Source of the DNA: Deltaproteobacteria bacterium HGW-Deltaproteobacteria-15
Lineage (GTDB): Bacteria; Desulfobacterota; DSM-4660; Desulfatiglandales; HGW-15
Assembly (NCBI GenBank): GCA_002840535.1
Contig: PHBH01000001.1
Span: forward strand, 62,001 to 126,000
Reading direction: 5' to 3'
Length of the DNA stretch: 64,000 nucleotides
Position numbers and translations under genes: made by a program. The notes below the pieces were generated by a model that was not told the DNA's origin, ran no database searches, and saw nothing but the letters and a program-made list of their open reading frames with translations. Shown here in pieces: positions 55,432-62,740 of this stretch. Position 1 is the first letter of the stretch. Every line of letters starts with the position of its first letter.

Positions 55432-56420
55432 ACATGCTCCGCTGCCCCATCTGTCAAACATCCTTAACCTTAAACGACAAGCGCTGCTTCTGCGCCACCG
55501 GGCACGAATTCCCGGTGACGGGTCAGGTGCCAAACATCATGCTGCGCAACAGCCAGACAGCTGACCACTATTCCTTCCAGTGGGGCAAGGAATTGGACTT
55601 CTACAAGGCCATCCGGGAATCCCAAGGAGACATTCTAAAGGCCACTGCATCCAGCAAGCTGGGGTGGAAGGACTACCTGCCGACTCTCCTGCGTAATTCC
55701 GGCTCGGTTCTGGACGTGGCCTGCGGCTACGGAGGAATAGCCGATATCGTCAAGGAAGCCGGTTTCGAAGGCGTGTACCTTGGATTCGACATAAACGACA
55801 CGTTGGCCGACATCAAAAAGGAACGTTTTGCCCACTTGAACAACTTCCAGTTCGTGCGCGCCGACATGACTGACGACATCTACGCGGAGGCTTTTGATCT
55901 GGTCGTCTGCCGTTCGGCAATCATGTACGCGCCACGTCCCATGGAAACCTTTGCCGCCATAGCCCGAGCGGTTCGTCCCGGGGGGCATTTCGTGATCAGC
56001 GCCTATACCCGGAAGTCCCCTATGCGTGAATTGTGCGACGACTATTTCCGTGGGATCATCAGCCGAATGGGAGAACGAGAGGCATTCGAGGCCGTAAAGG
56101 AGTTCACTCTTTTCGGGAAAATTCTTTCGGAACTGAACGTCCGGGTACAAATTCCGCAAGACTTGCCCGTCCTGCAGATCCGCAAAGGCGAGTACGATAT
56201 TCAACGGCTCATGTATTATCACTTCCTCAAATGCTTCTGGAACGAAGACTGGGGGTTCCACAACTCGAGTATAGTGAATTTCGACTGGTATCACCCCGAG
56301 TACTCCTGGCGCTTCACCCGGGAGGAGGTGGCAGAGTGGTACGAGGCATGCGGCTTTGACGTGGTGGAATACCGGGTGGTGCCGGCGCAGCATTTCTTCT
56401 CCGGACGAAAGCGGGCGTAG
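55428..56420 (+). CDS. SAM methyltransferase with Trm112-like zinc N-domain, paralogue 2
   Basis: A 330-residue protein with the same plan as paralogue 1: zinc ribbon LRCPICQTSLTLNDKRCFC, methyltransferase core VLDVACGYGGIADIV and LVVCRSAIM, and C-terminal block KCFWNEDWGFHNSSIVNFDW. Long identical stretches such as AYTRKSPMRELCDDYFR show a duplication within the operon, with a glycosyltransferase and deacetylase gene between the copies. The ATG overlaps the deacetylase stop. Two copies may act on two positions or two sugars. Confidence 0.88.
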   Translation: MNMLRCPICQTSLTLNDKRCFCATGHEFPVTGQVPNIMLRNSQTADHYSFQWGKELDFYKAIRESQGDILKATASSKLGWKDYLPTLLRNSGSVLDVACGYGGIADIVKEAGFEGVYLGFDINDTLADIKKERFAHLNNFQFVRADMTDDIYAEAFDLVVCRSAIMYAPRPMETFAAIARAVRPGGHFVISAYTRKSPMRELCDDYFRGIISRMGEREAFEAVKEFTLFGKILSELNVRVQIPQDLPVLQIRKGEYDIQRLMYYHFLKCFWNEDWGFHNSSIVNFDWYHPEYSWRFTREEVAEWYEACGFDVVEYRVVPAQHFFSGRKRA

Positions 56421-56438
56421 ACCAGGAAGGGAAGATGC

Positions 56439-57551
56439 ATGTCCACTCCGATCGTGGAAATCAGACACCTCGATCCTGCGACCGAAGAGGCGTATTCGGC
56501 CTTTTACCACGCCGTTCCGGAGAACCTTCTGTTTACCTCTCCCGCCTACCTGGCCTACCTGCGCTGGCTCCTGCCGGAGGCGGAGGACCGGACTCTGCTG
56601 GCCATGCGTGGCAACGAGGTACTGGGGGCATTGCCCTGCTTCGTCCGCCGGAACGAAACCATTGGTACGGTGATGAACTCCCTCCCCTATTTCGGGAGCA
56701 ATGCCGGACTCATGCTGAGTGCACAGGCGCCCGACTCCGTAGCCGAGACATTGCTCCGAGCATGGGCTGACCTGGCGCGACGCCTCGATGCCGCGGCCTG
56801 GACCATGGTGGAGAATCCCCTGTGCCCCCTTGGCCGGTTCATGGATCGAGCACGGCTCCATACACTGACCGACAGGCGCTTGGGACAACTCACTCCCTTG
56901 TCGGGAGTCCGGGCGGATAGCGCGGAGAGCGACCTGATGGCCATGTTTCACCAGAAGACGCGTAACGTGGTGCGTAAAGCCATGAAATCTGAACTCCGCT
57001 TCGAGAGGGATGAATCAGCGCAGGGACTGGAGGCCCTCTTCGCCATGCACCAGGAAAACATGGCATCCGTGGGTGGCCGAAGCAAGCAGAAAGAGGCGTT
57101 CATGGGTATTCCGCGATTCTTCCGGTCCGACCGAGACTTCCGCTTGTACCTCGCCCGAGACCGACGGGGCGAAACTGTGGCCGGGCTCCTGGTGTTCTTC
57201 TCCAACCGTACTGCAGAATACTACACTCCTGCGGTGAAGTCCTCCCACAGACACCTCCAACCAGGCAGCGGCTTGGTCTTCACCGCCATGCAAGACGCCG
57301 TCGCCCGGGGCATGTCTTGGTGGAACTGGGGTGGAACCTGGCTGACACAGGATGGGGTATACCGCTTCAAATCCCGCTGGGGCACGGAGAGCCGTCCCTA
57401 TACCTATTTTATCGCAATTCGCAACGCTGAATTGCTCAGGCACTCTCAGGAAACGCTGCAGGCGGCCTTTCCCTATTTCTATGTCCGTCCCTTTGCCCCG
57501 GTCGCTCCATATTGCGGCGATGGGGATTCGTCCGAGAAAGGCACTCCGTGA
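56439..57551 (+). CDS. FemAB/BioF2-like GNAT acyltransferase
   Basis: A 370-residue protein with two GNAT folds. Phrases PENLLFTSPAYLAYLRWLLP at the start, KTRNVVRKAMKSELRFERD in the middle and MSWWNWGGTWLTQDGVYRFK near the end are typical of the FemAB-like acyltransferases found in polysaccharide and exosortase-type loci. It may attach an amino-acyl or other acyl group to a sugar amine. GGAAGG lies before the ATG, and the stop overlaps the GTG start of the next gene. Confidence 0.82.
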   Translation: MSTPIVEIRHLDPATEEAYSAFYHAVPENLLFTSPAYLAYLRWLLPEAEDRTLLAMRGNEVLGALPCFVRRNETIGTVMNSLPYFGSNAGLMLSAQAPDSVAETLLRAWADLARRLDAAAWTMVENPLCPLGRFMDRARLHTLTDRRLGQLTPLSGVRADSAESDLMAMFHQKTRNVVRKAMKSELRFERDESAQGLEALFAMHQENMASVGGRSKQKEAFMGIPRFFRSDRDFRLYLARDRRGETVAGLLVFFSNRTAEYYTPAVKSSHRHLQPGSGLVFTAMQDAVARGMSWWNWGGTWLTQDGVYRFKSRWGTESRPYTYFIAIRNAELLRHSQETLQAAFPYFYVRPFAPVAPYCGDGDSSEKGTP

Positions 57552-58975
57552 ATACACAAAGGGAAAATGAGATCAGCCTGAGGGAAGATCGGCCACTGCC
57601 CTCATTGGAACAGCTCGAGACGGATTGCCGGCAAAGCGCCCTGTTTGCTTGGAGCCAGCGGCAGGAAAAATGCCCTGAGCCGCCACAAATCATCTACCTT
57701 TGTCCTACCAACGTGTGCAATCACCGTTGCTGCACCTGCGGCTATGGCAGCATGCGCCGGGGACGTAAGTCAGACGGAACCCCGCAGCGGGGATACATGC
57801 CGCTGGACTTGTTCCGCAAGATCGTCTCCGAGCTGCCGCGCGGATTCCGGCGTCTTTACCTTCAAAAAACCGGGGAGTCGCTGCTACACCCGCGCATCAT
57901 GGAAATGATGCGCCTCCTCAAGGAGATGCGGCCGGAGTTCGAACGGGCCATGCACACCAACGCATCGGTCCTCACCCCGGATTTGGCCTATGCTATGCTC
58001 GAGAGCCTGACTTTTGTCTCGCTCTCCATCTTTGCCTTTGATGCGCCGTCTTACCGTCTGGCCCATGGTGCCGACCATTTCCGACGGGTTATGAACAACA
58101 TCACCATGTTCCATGAGGCTTGGCGTCGCGCCAAGAATCCACCAAAGGTATACTTCGATGTGGTGCGCAACGTGCACAACGCACACCTGTCGGACGAAAC
58201 CATTTTCCGCATTCTTCAGGAACGATTCCCCTCTTTCAATGTCGGCATACATTTTCCATATAATTTCCAGGGATTCACGAAGGATTACGACAACCGGATA
58301 TTCAGCTCCATCGATCCCGCTAGGATGCCTACCTGCATTCATCCATGGGACATGATGACCATTCTATGGGATGGCATGCTCGGTTATTGCGTAGGGGATC
58401 CCTTAGAGGCGGCCAATCTCGGGGACCTTCGACGACAGACCCCTATGGAGGCCTGGAACGGCCCGGCGTACAGGGAATTTCGCCGATTGTTGGCCGAAAA
58501 AGAGTTCGTCACCTTGCGGGAGAGGGGCATCCACTGCGGCTCATGCAACTGGAACTTTGCCCTTAAGTCCCAGGTCATGAACACCATGTGCATGCACCGC
58601 CGGCACGAATCACCCGTCCCGAAGGATCCGGCAACCGGTCATCTTTTTCGCGCCAAGGACCTGCTTCGTTCAGGATTGTCGAGCTATGCCATGGGAGATT
58701 TGGCCGAGGCACTGAAATCCACTGCTTTTGCGGAGATCGTGGCTCAGGATCCTGTGCTGAGGAAGAAAGCAGGATGGTGGAAGGCGCGGGTGCTGGATAT
58801 CCTGGCCATGCGAAAGGACATTGAATACTGGGAAGACCTGCTCGGCCGGGAAGGGCTCTCTCTAGAATCGGTGCATGTATCGCGCTACTTCGTGGCCCCG
58901 GAGCAGATGCATGCGACAGGAGGCCAGCACTTCCAGACAGAGACCGGAACTCTGGTCAAGAGGGACTGGTTCTGA
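57548..58975 (+). CDS. Radical SAM/SPASM protein with C-terminal helical tail
   Basis: A 475-residue protein starting at a GTG that overlaps the previous stop (GTGA). The radical SAM motif is CNHRCCTC near residue 59, with an unusual extra Cys. A SPASM-like segment follows (GMLGYCVGDPLEAANLGDL and HCGSCNWNF). The last ~130 residues contain a TPR-like helix (SGLSSYAMGDLAEALKSTA). It probably carries out radical chemistry on a sugar, peptide or lipid; the substrate is unknown. Overlap with the formyltransferase gene shows coupled translation. Confidence 0.82.
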   Translation: MNTQRENEISLREDRPLPSLEQLETDCRQSALFAWSQRQEKCPEPPQIIYLCPTNVCNHRCCTCGYGSMRRGRKSDGTPQRGYMPLDLFRKIVSELPRGFRRLYLQKTGESLLHPRIMEMMRLLKEMRPEFERAMHTNASVLTPDLAYAMLESLTFVSLSIFAFDAPSYRLAHGADHFRRVMNNITMFHEAWRRAKNPPKVYFDVVRNVHNAHLSDETIFRILQERFPSFNVGIHFPYNFQGFTKDYDNRIFSSIDPARMPTCIHPWDMMTILWDGMLGYCVGDPLEAANLGDLRRQTPMEAWNGPAYREFRRLLAEKEFVTLRERGIHCGSCNWNFALKSQVMNTMCMHRRHESPVPKDPATGHLFRAKDLLRSGLSSYAMGDLAEALKSTAFAEIVAQDPVLRKKAGWWKARVLDILAMRKDIEYWEDLLGREGLSLESVHVSRYFVAPEQMHATGGQHFQTETGTLVKRDWF

Positions 58976-59841
58976 TGGTCAAAGCAACTCGGATCGTTTT
59001 CCTCGGCAGTTATCCTTGGAGCGTCCTCCTCTTGAACGGATTGTGGGATGTCCCGGGCATCGAGGTAACGCGGATCATCACCACGCCAGGCCGTGGCAAC
59101 ACCTCGCTCTCGCAAACCCCTGTTGAAGAGTTCTGCAGGAGTCGGGGCGCTGCCGACCGGTTGGTGGTGTCGCCCTCGCTTGATGACGCAGCATTCAAGC
59201 GGAGCTTGGAATCGTTCAGAGCTCACTTCGCCTTATCAGTAGCCTATCCCCGGCGGATTCCTAACGATTTTTGCACGGCGTTTATCCATGGCGGACTGAA
59301 TCTTCACCCTTCCCTTCTTCCTCGGTGGCGAGGACCGGACCCCGTGCGCCGGGCACTTCTGGCCGCAGACTGCAAAATCGGTGTCACCCTGCACCAGATA
59401 GCGGAGGAATTCGATGCCGGCGACATCCTATGGCAGGAAGAAGTAGAGGTGCGGTCGGGAGACAACAGCTGGAGTATCCTGGAGCGCCTCGGAAACATTA
59501 CGGTCGCCGCCCTGCCCCGGATTCTGGCCGGATTTGTCGAGGGGAATCTTGCTTTGCGGCCCCAGACAGGGGAAGCCACTTACGCATCTCCCGTTCGCGA
59601 GGAGGAACGCTGGGTGCGGCCGGAGATGACTCGGACTGAAGCCGACAGGCTCATCTCCGCCCTGTACCCATTCAAACCGGCCCTTTGGATCCACGGAGAA
59701 ACGGTCCACTGTTTGGCCGGACCTCTCAGCCTCCAAGAGGAGCCGGAAATGGTGCGGTTGAAGCTCGCTGACGGGGTATTTTTTGCCAGGAGCGTCACTG
59801 TGACAACATATGGATCTGAAAACTTGAAAACAGGAACATGA
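58975..59841 (+). CDS. Formyltransferase (Fmt/ArnA-like)
   Basis: A 288-residue formyltransferase. GGLNLHPSLLPRWRGPDPV contains the catalytic Asn and His, and IAEEFDAGDIL the catalytic Asp of the methionyl-tRNA and sugar N-formyltransferase family. In this context the likely job is N10-formyltetrahydrofolate-dependent formylation of an amino sugar made by the DegT enzyme. The first base of its ATG is the last base of the previous stop. A C-terminal ~85-residue OB-like part (ADRLISALYPFKPALWIH) is present. Confidence 0.88.
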   Translation: MVKATRIVFLGSYPWSVLLLNGLWDVPGIEVTRIITTPGRGNTSLSQTPVEEFCRSRGAADRLVVSPSLDDAAFKRSLESFRAHFALSVAYPRRIPNDFCTAFIHGGLNLHPSLLPRWRGPDPVRRALLAADCKIGVTLHQIAEEFDAGDILWQEEVEVRSGDNSWSILERLGNITVAALPRILAGFVEGNLALRPQTGEATYASPVREEERWVRPEMTRTEADRLISALYPFKPALWIHGETVHCLAGPLSLQEEPEMVRLKLADGVFFARSVTVTTYGSENLKTGT

Positions 59842-59842
59842 C

Positions 59843-60547
59843 ATGGGTGAACGGTATAAGGTCGTGACCTTTCGCGGCCTCGAATTCTATCTCGACATGG
59901 TCGCATTCTCTCCTCTTCCGGTGGACTTCTGTACCGGTCGCGTGGTTGAGAAAGCCTTGAACTGGATCGCCGGCTGCTCCAGGGAGCGCGTGGCAATGCT
60001 CGATTTCTGCTCGGGCCAGGGGTGTGTCGGACTATCCGTGTTCGCGGAAGCGCGGGACCGGATCGAGCGCATCGCGTATGTGGATGTCAATTACTTCAAT
60101 CTTCTGGCCCTGGAGAAGACCTTGTACGAGCTGAGAGATTATGGACCGGAAGAGATTACCCGGCACGAAATGATTCTCTCCGATGTATTGAAGAATGTTC
60201 CCCGGGGACAGAAATACGATCTTATCATCGGCAATCCCCCTCATCGCGATTTGGGAGACGGACATCCGATGACCGCCGAATATTCCTTGAAGAACGTGTT
60301 CCTTGTAGACCCGAGTTGGCGCCTTCATTCCCAATTCTATGCCACCGTACATGAACACCTGCTCCCCGGCGGGGAATGCTGGCTCATCGAGCTCGACGGA
60401 TCGCCGCGCCGGCGCTTTGAGGAGATGATCTCCCGGAACGCCTACCTGGACTATCTCGGCCGCTATGAACAGGAAAAGCTCGGAGAGGAATCGCCGAGAT
60501 ATTATTGGATGGGCTGCCGTCTGAAGGCAGAGGAAGCTAATTTGTGA
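59843..60547 (+). CDS. HemK/PrmC-like methyltransferase with NPPH motif
   Basis: A 234-residue class I methyltransferase. Motif I is MLDFCSGQGCVGLSV, and YDLIIGNPPHRDLGDGHP has the NPPY-type catalytic motif with His instead of Tyr. NPPY enzymes methylate planar nitrogens such as the glutamine amide. Here an amide made by AsnB or an amino sugar is a possible target. Good ribosome site (CAGGAAC) and one base between it and the previous stop. Its stop overlaps the next GTG. Confidence 0.85.
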   Translation: MGERYKVVTFRGLEFYLDMVAFSPLPVDFCTGRVVEKALNWIAGCSRERVAMLDFCSGQGCVGLSVFAEARDRIERIAYVDVNYFNLLALEKTLYELRDYGPEEITRHEMILSDVLKNVPRGQKYDLIIGNPPHRDLGDGHPMTAEYSLKNVFLVDPSWRLHSQFYATVHEHLLPGGECWLIELDGSPRRRFEEMISRNAYLDYLGRYEQEKLGEESPRYYWMGCRLKAEEANL

Positions 60548-61110
60548 AAAGAAACCTGCATGCAGGCAAACACGTGCTTGTCACTGGGGCATGCGGCACG
60601 GTCGGCCAGGAGATCGTTCGACAGCTTCTGGAGAATGAGTCCGTTGGCGAGATCGTGGGCCTGGACAACAACGAGTCCGAATTGTTCTTCATGGAGCAGC
60701 ACTTTTCGTCGTTGGGAAACGCCCGCTTCTTTCTGGCCGACATCCGCGATCGCGAAAAGCTCTTTCGCATGTTCAAGGGCGTGAACCTGGTCTTTCACGC
60801 CGCTGCCTTCAAGCATGTGATCATGTGCGAGCGTTCGCCTTACGAGGCGGTGCAGACCAATATCATGGGGGTTCAGAATGTCATCCTGGCGGCAGCTGAG
60901 AATCACGTCCAGAAGGTCATTTTCACCAGCTCGGACAAGGCCGTGAACCCGACCAACGTCATGGGAACCTCAAAGCTCATGGGCGAGCGGCTGATCAGTG
61001 CCGCTGCCGGAAATATGCCCGGGACCGTTTTCGCCTCCACGCGCTTCGGAAACGTGCTCGGCTCGCGCGGCTCGGTGATTCCCAACTTCCGTGAAGGGAT
61101 ACCATGGTAA
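60544..61110 (+). pseudogene. Truncated CapD/PseB-type nucleotide-sugar 4,6-dehydratase
   Basis: A 188-residue protein matching the first half of polysaccharide-biosynthesis SDRs: HVLVTGACGTVGQEIVRQLL, the HAAAFKHV motif, SSDKAVNPTNVMGTSKLMGE with the catalytic Lys, and FGNVLGSRGSVIPNFREGI. It then stops after two more residues. Full-length relatives are about 330 residues and continue with a catalytic loop and substrate domain, which are missing here. A glycosyltransferase gene starts at this point, so the 3' half was probably lost by recombination. Starts at a GTG overlapping the previous stop. Unlikely to be active alone. Confidence 0.82.
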
Positions 61111-61145
61111 GAATCCCGCTGGATCAGGAGAAAGCAAGCGCCACG

Positions 61146-61982
61146 ATGAAGCGAGTCAGCATCGTCATTCCCACCTTCAATCAGGGCCGGTATCTTCCTG
61201 CCTGCATAGACCACTGCCTTTTTCAAACCTATTCGAATCTGGAAATCATTATTGTGGACGGCGGCTCCAAGGATTCCACCAAGGAATTCCTGGCGGGGCT
61301 CGAAAGGGATATTGCAGAACGAGCGGTCCACCCCGTCTCGAAAATGAGTGAAGGAGGAGAAATCGTAAGAGAGAGGCAGCCGGTTTACCCGAGGGGCAGA
61401 AGACTCGAGATATTCACCTTCGACAAAGACATGGGGGCCACGCGGACCATCAACGAGGGTCTTTCAAGGGCGACCGGGGAGTACTGCACCTACATCGTAG
61501 GGGACGACATCCCCCATCCACACATGATCGAGGAGCTCGTGTCGGCGCTCGAGCTCACCGGCGCCGATTTTGCATACTCCGACATGGATGTGGTGGAAGA
61601 CACAGGACGCATCGTAAGGCAGATGCATCTCCCGGACTACAGCTTCGAAACCTGCTTTGCCCGGTGGTACCATCTGGGCGTAAGCCGGCTGTACAAGACT
61701 GTATGGCATGAAAGAGTGGGCTTGATGGACGAGGGTATTCAGGGAGCGAACGACTACGACCACTACCTCAGGTTCGCAATGGCAGGGGCCGTGTTCCACC
61801 ACGTTCCCAGGGTACTCTATTCCGTTCGCCACCACGGGGAGAAGAGACAAACCGGGCAGCACACGGAAGAGAGGTATGCAAATCTTCTCGAGGAATCAAA
61901 ATCATGTGCCTACAGGGCGAGAACATTTCTGAGGGCAAGAGGGTTTGCGTCATCTTCGCGAACTGCCAGGGCCGGGGAATAA
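61146..61982 (+). CDS. GT2-type glycosyltransferase
   Basis: About 278 residues from the ATG at 61146: RVSIVIPTFNQGRYLPACID is the canonical GT2 start, and FAYSDMDVVEDTGRI holds the DxD-type acidic motif, though a ~45-residue insert (VHPVSKMSEGGEIVRERQPV) lies in the donor-binding region. An earlier ATG at 61104 is in frame and has AAGGG before it, but the extra 14 residues overlap the end of the truncated dehydratase and look like junction sequence. It overlaps the next gene by 79 bases. Confidence 0.85.
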   Translation: MKRVSIVIPTFNQGRYLPACIDHCLFQTYSNLEIIIVDGGSKDSTKEFLAGLERDIAERAVHPVSKMSEGGEIVRERQPVYPRGRRLEIFTFDKDMGATRTINEGLSRATGEYCTYIVGDDIPHPHMIEELVSALELTGADFAYSDMDVVEDTGRIVRQMHLPDYSFETCFARWYHLGVSRLYKTVWHERVGLMDEGIQGANDYDHYLRFAMAGAVFHHVPRVLYSVRHHGEKRQTGQHTEERYANLLEESKSCAYRARTFLRARGFASSSRTARAGE

Positions 61983-62740
61983 AGCATTTTCTCTTGCGGC
62001 AGCTCGAATTTGTGGATCATTACGACATCCACCACGTCGTGAGCTTTGAACTGATCAAGAGCAGATCGGCACTGCCGGTGAGCCTCCTCGAAAAAGCGGA
62101 TCTCTTCATCTACCAGCCATTGAGCTCCAAATACGGCATGTATGCCTCTGATAGCATTCAAGCCATGCTTTCGGATCAATGCAGGAGGATTTCCTTTCCT
62201 TATGTCTACAATGATGCGATGTGGCCTTTCGCCCCATCGGGATCTGGGCCCAAAGGCCAGGAGATCCTCCAGAATATGCATTCCATGGGTTGGAGGGTCG
62301 AAGAGATCATCTATGCGTTTTGCAGCCTTTCCCTGGATTGCGAATTCGAACGGAGGTTTGAGAGCTCCCTGGCAATCCTCAGATCCCACGAGCAGGCTAC
62401 CACAGTTAAGGCAGCCGACTACATTTTGAACGGGATCTCCGAGAAGAAGATGTTCCTGACGCAAAGCCACCCCACGAGCCATGTCTTTGTTCACTGCGTC
62501 AACCAGATCCTTTCCCTGCTTGGACACGATCCACTGCCCTCTTCTCAGCCGTTTTCTCTCAACGAAGCCGGGCTGCCCCAGCAATGGCCTATCACTCCCT
62601 ATGAAATGGAACACTATGACTTTACCTATGTCGATCAGTGCGAACCGGGCTGGGAGGAATTCTACTCCAATGAGATCAGGAAGTTCATGATCGGCGCAAG
62701 TAAAGAAGGTGTGAATCACCCCGGAGACACATCGATATGA
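61904..62740 (+). CDS. WcbI-like polysaccharide biosynthesis protein
   Basis: A 278-residue protein. VCVIFANCQGRGIKHFLL is the hallmark start of WcbI-family proteins from capsule loci, which bind coenzyme A and are thought to act as acyltransferases. The ATG at 61904 is within the previous gene, with GAGGA nine bases upstream, and the overlap of 79 bases is longer than normal, so the true N-terminus may be shorter. Its stop overlaps the next start (ATGA). Confidence 0.8.
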   Translation: MCLQGENISEGKRVCVIFANCQGRGIKHFLLRQLEFVDHYDIHHVVSFELIKSRSALPVSLLEKADLFIYQPLSSKYGMYASDSIQAMLSDQCRRISFPYVYNDAMWPFAPSGSGPKGQEILQNMHSMGWRVEEIIYAFCSLSLDCEFERRFESSLAILRSHEQATTVKAADYILNGISEKKMFLTQSHPTSHVFVHCVNQILSLLGHDPLPSSQPFSLNEAGLPQQWPITPYEMEHYDFTYVDQCEPGWEEFYSNEIRKFMIGASKEGVNHPGDTSI

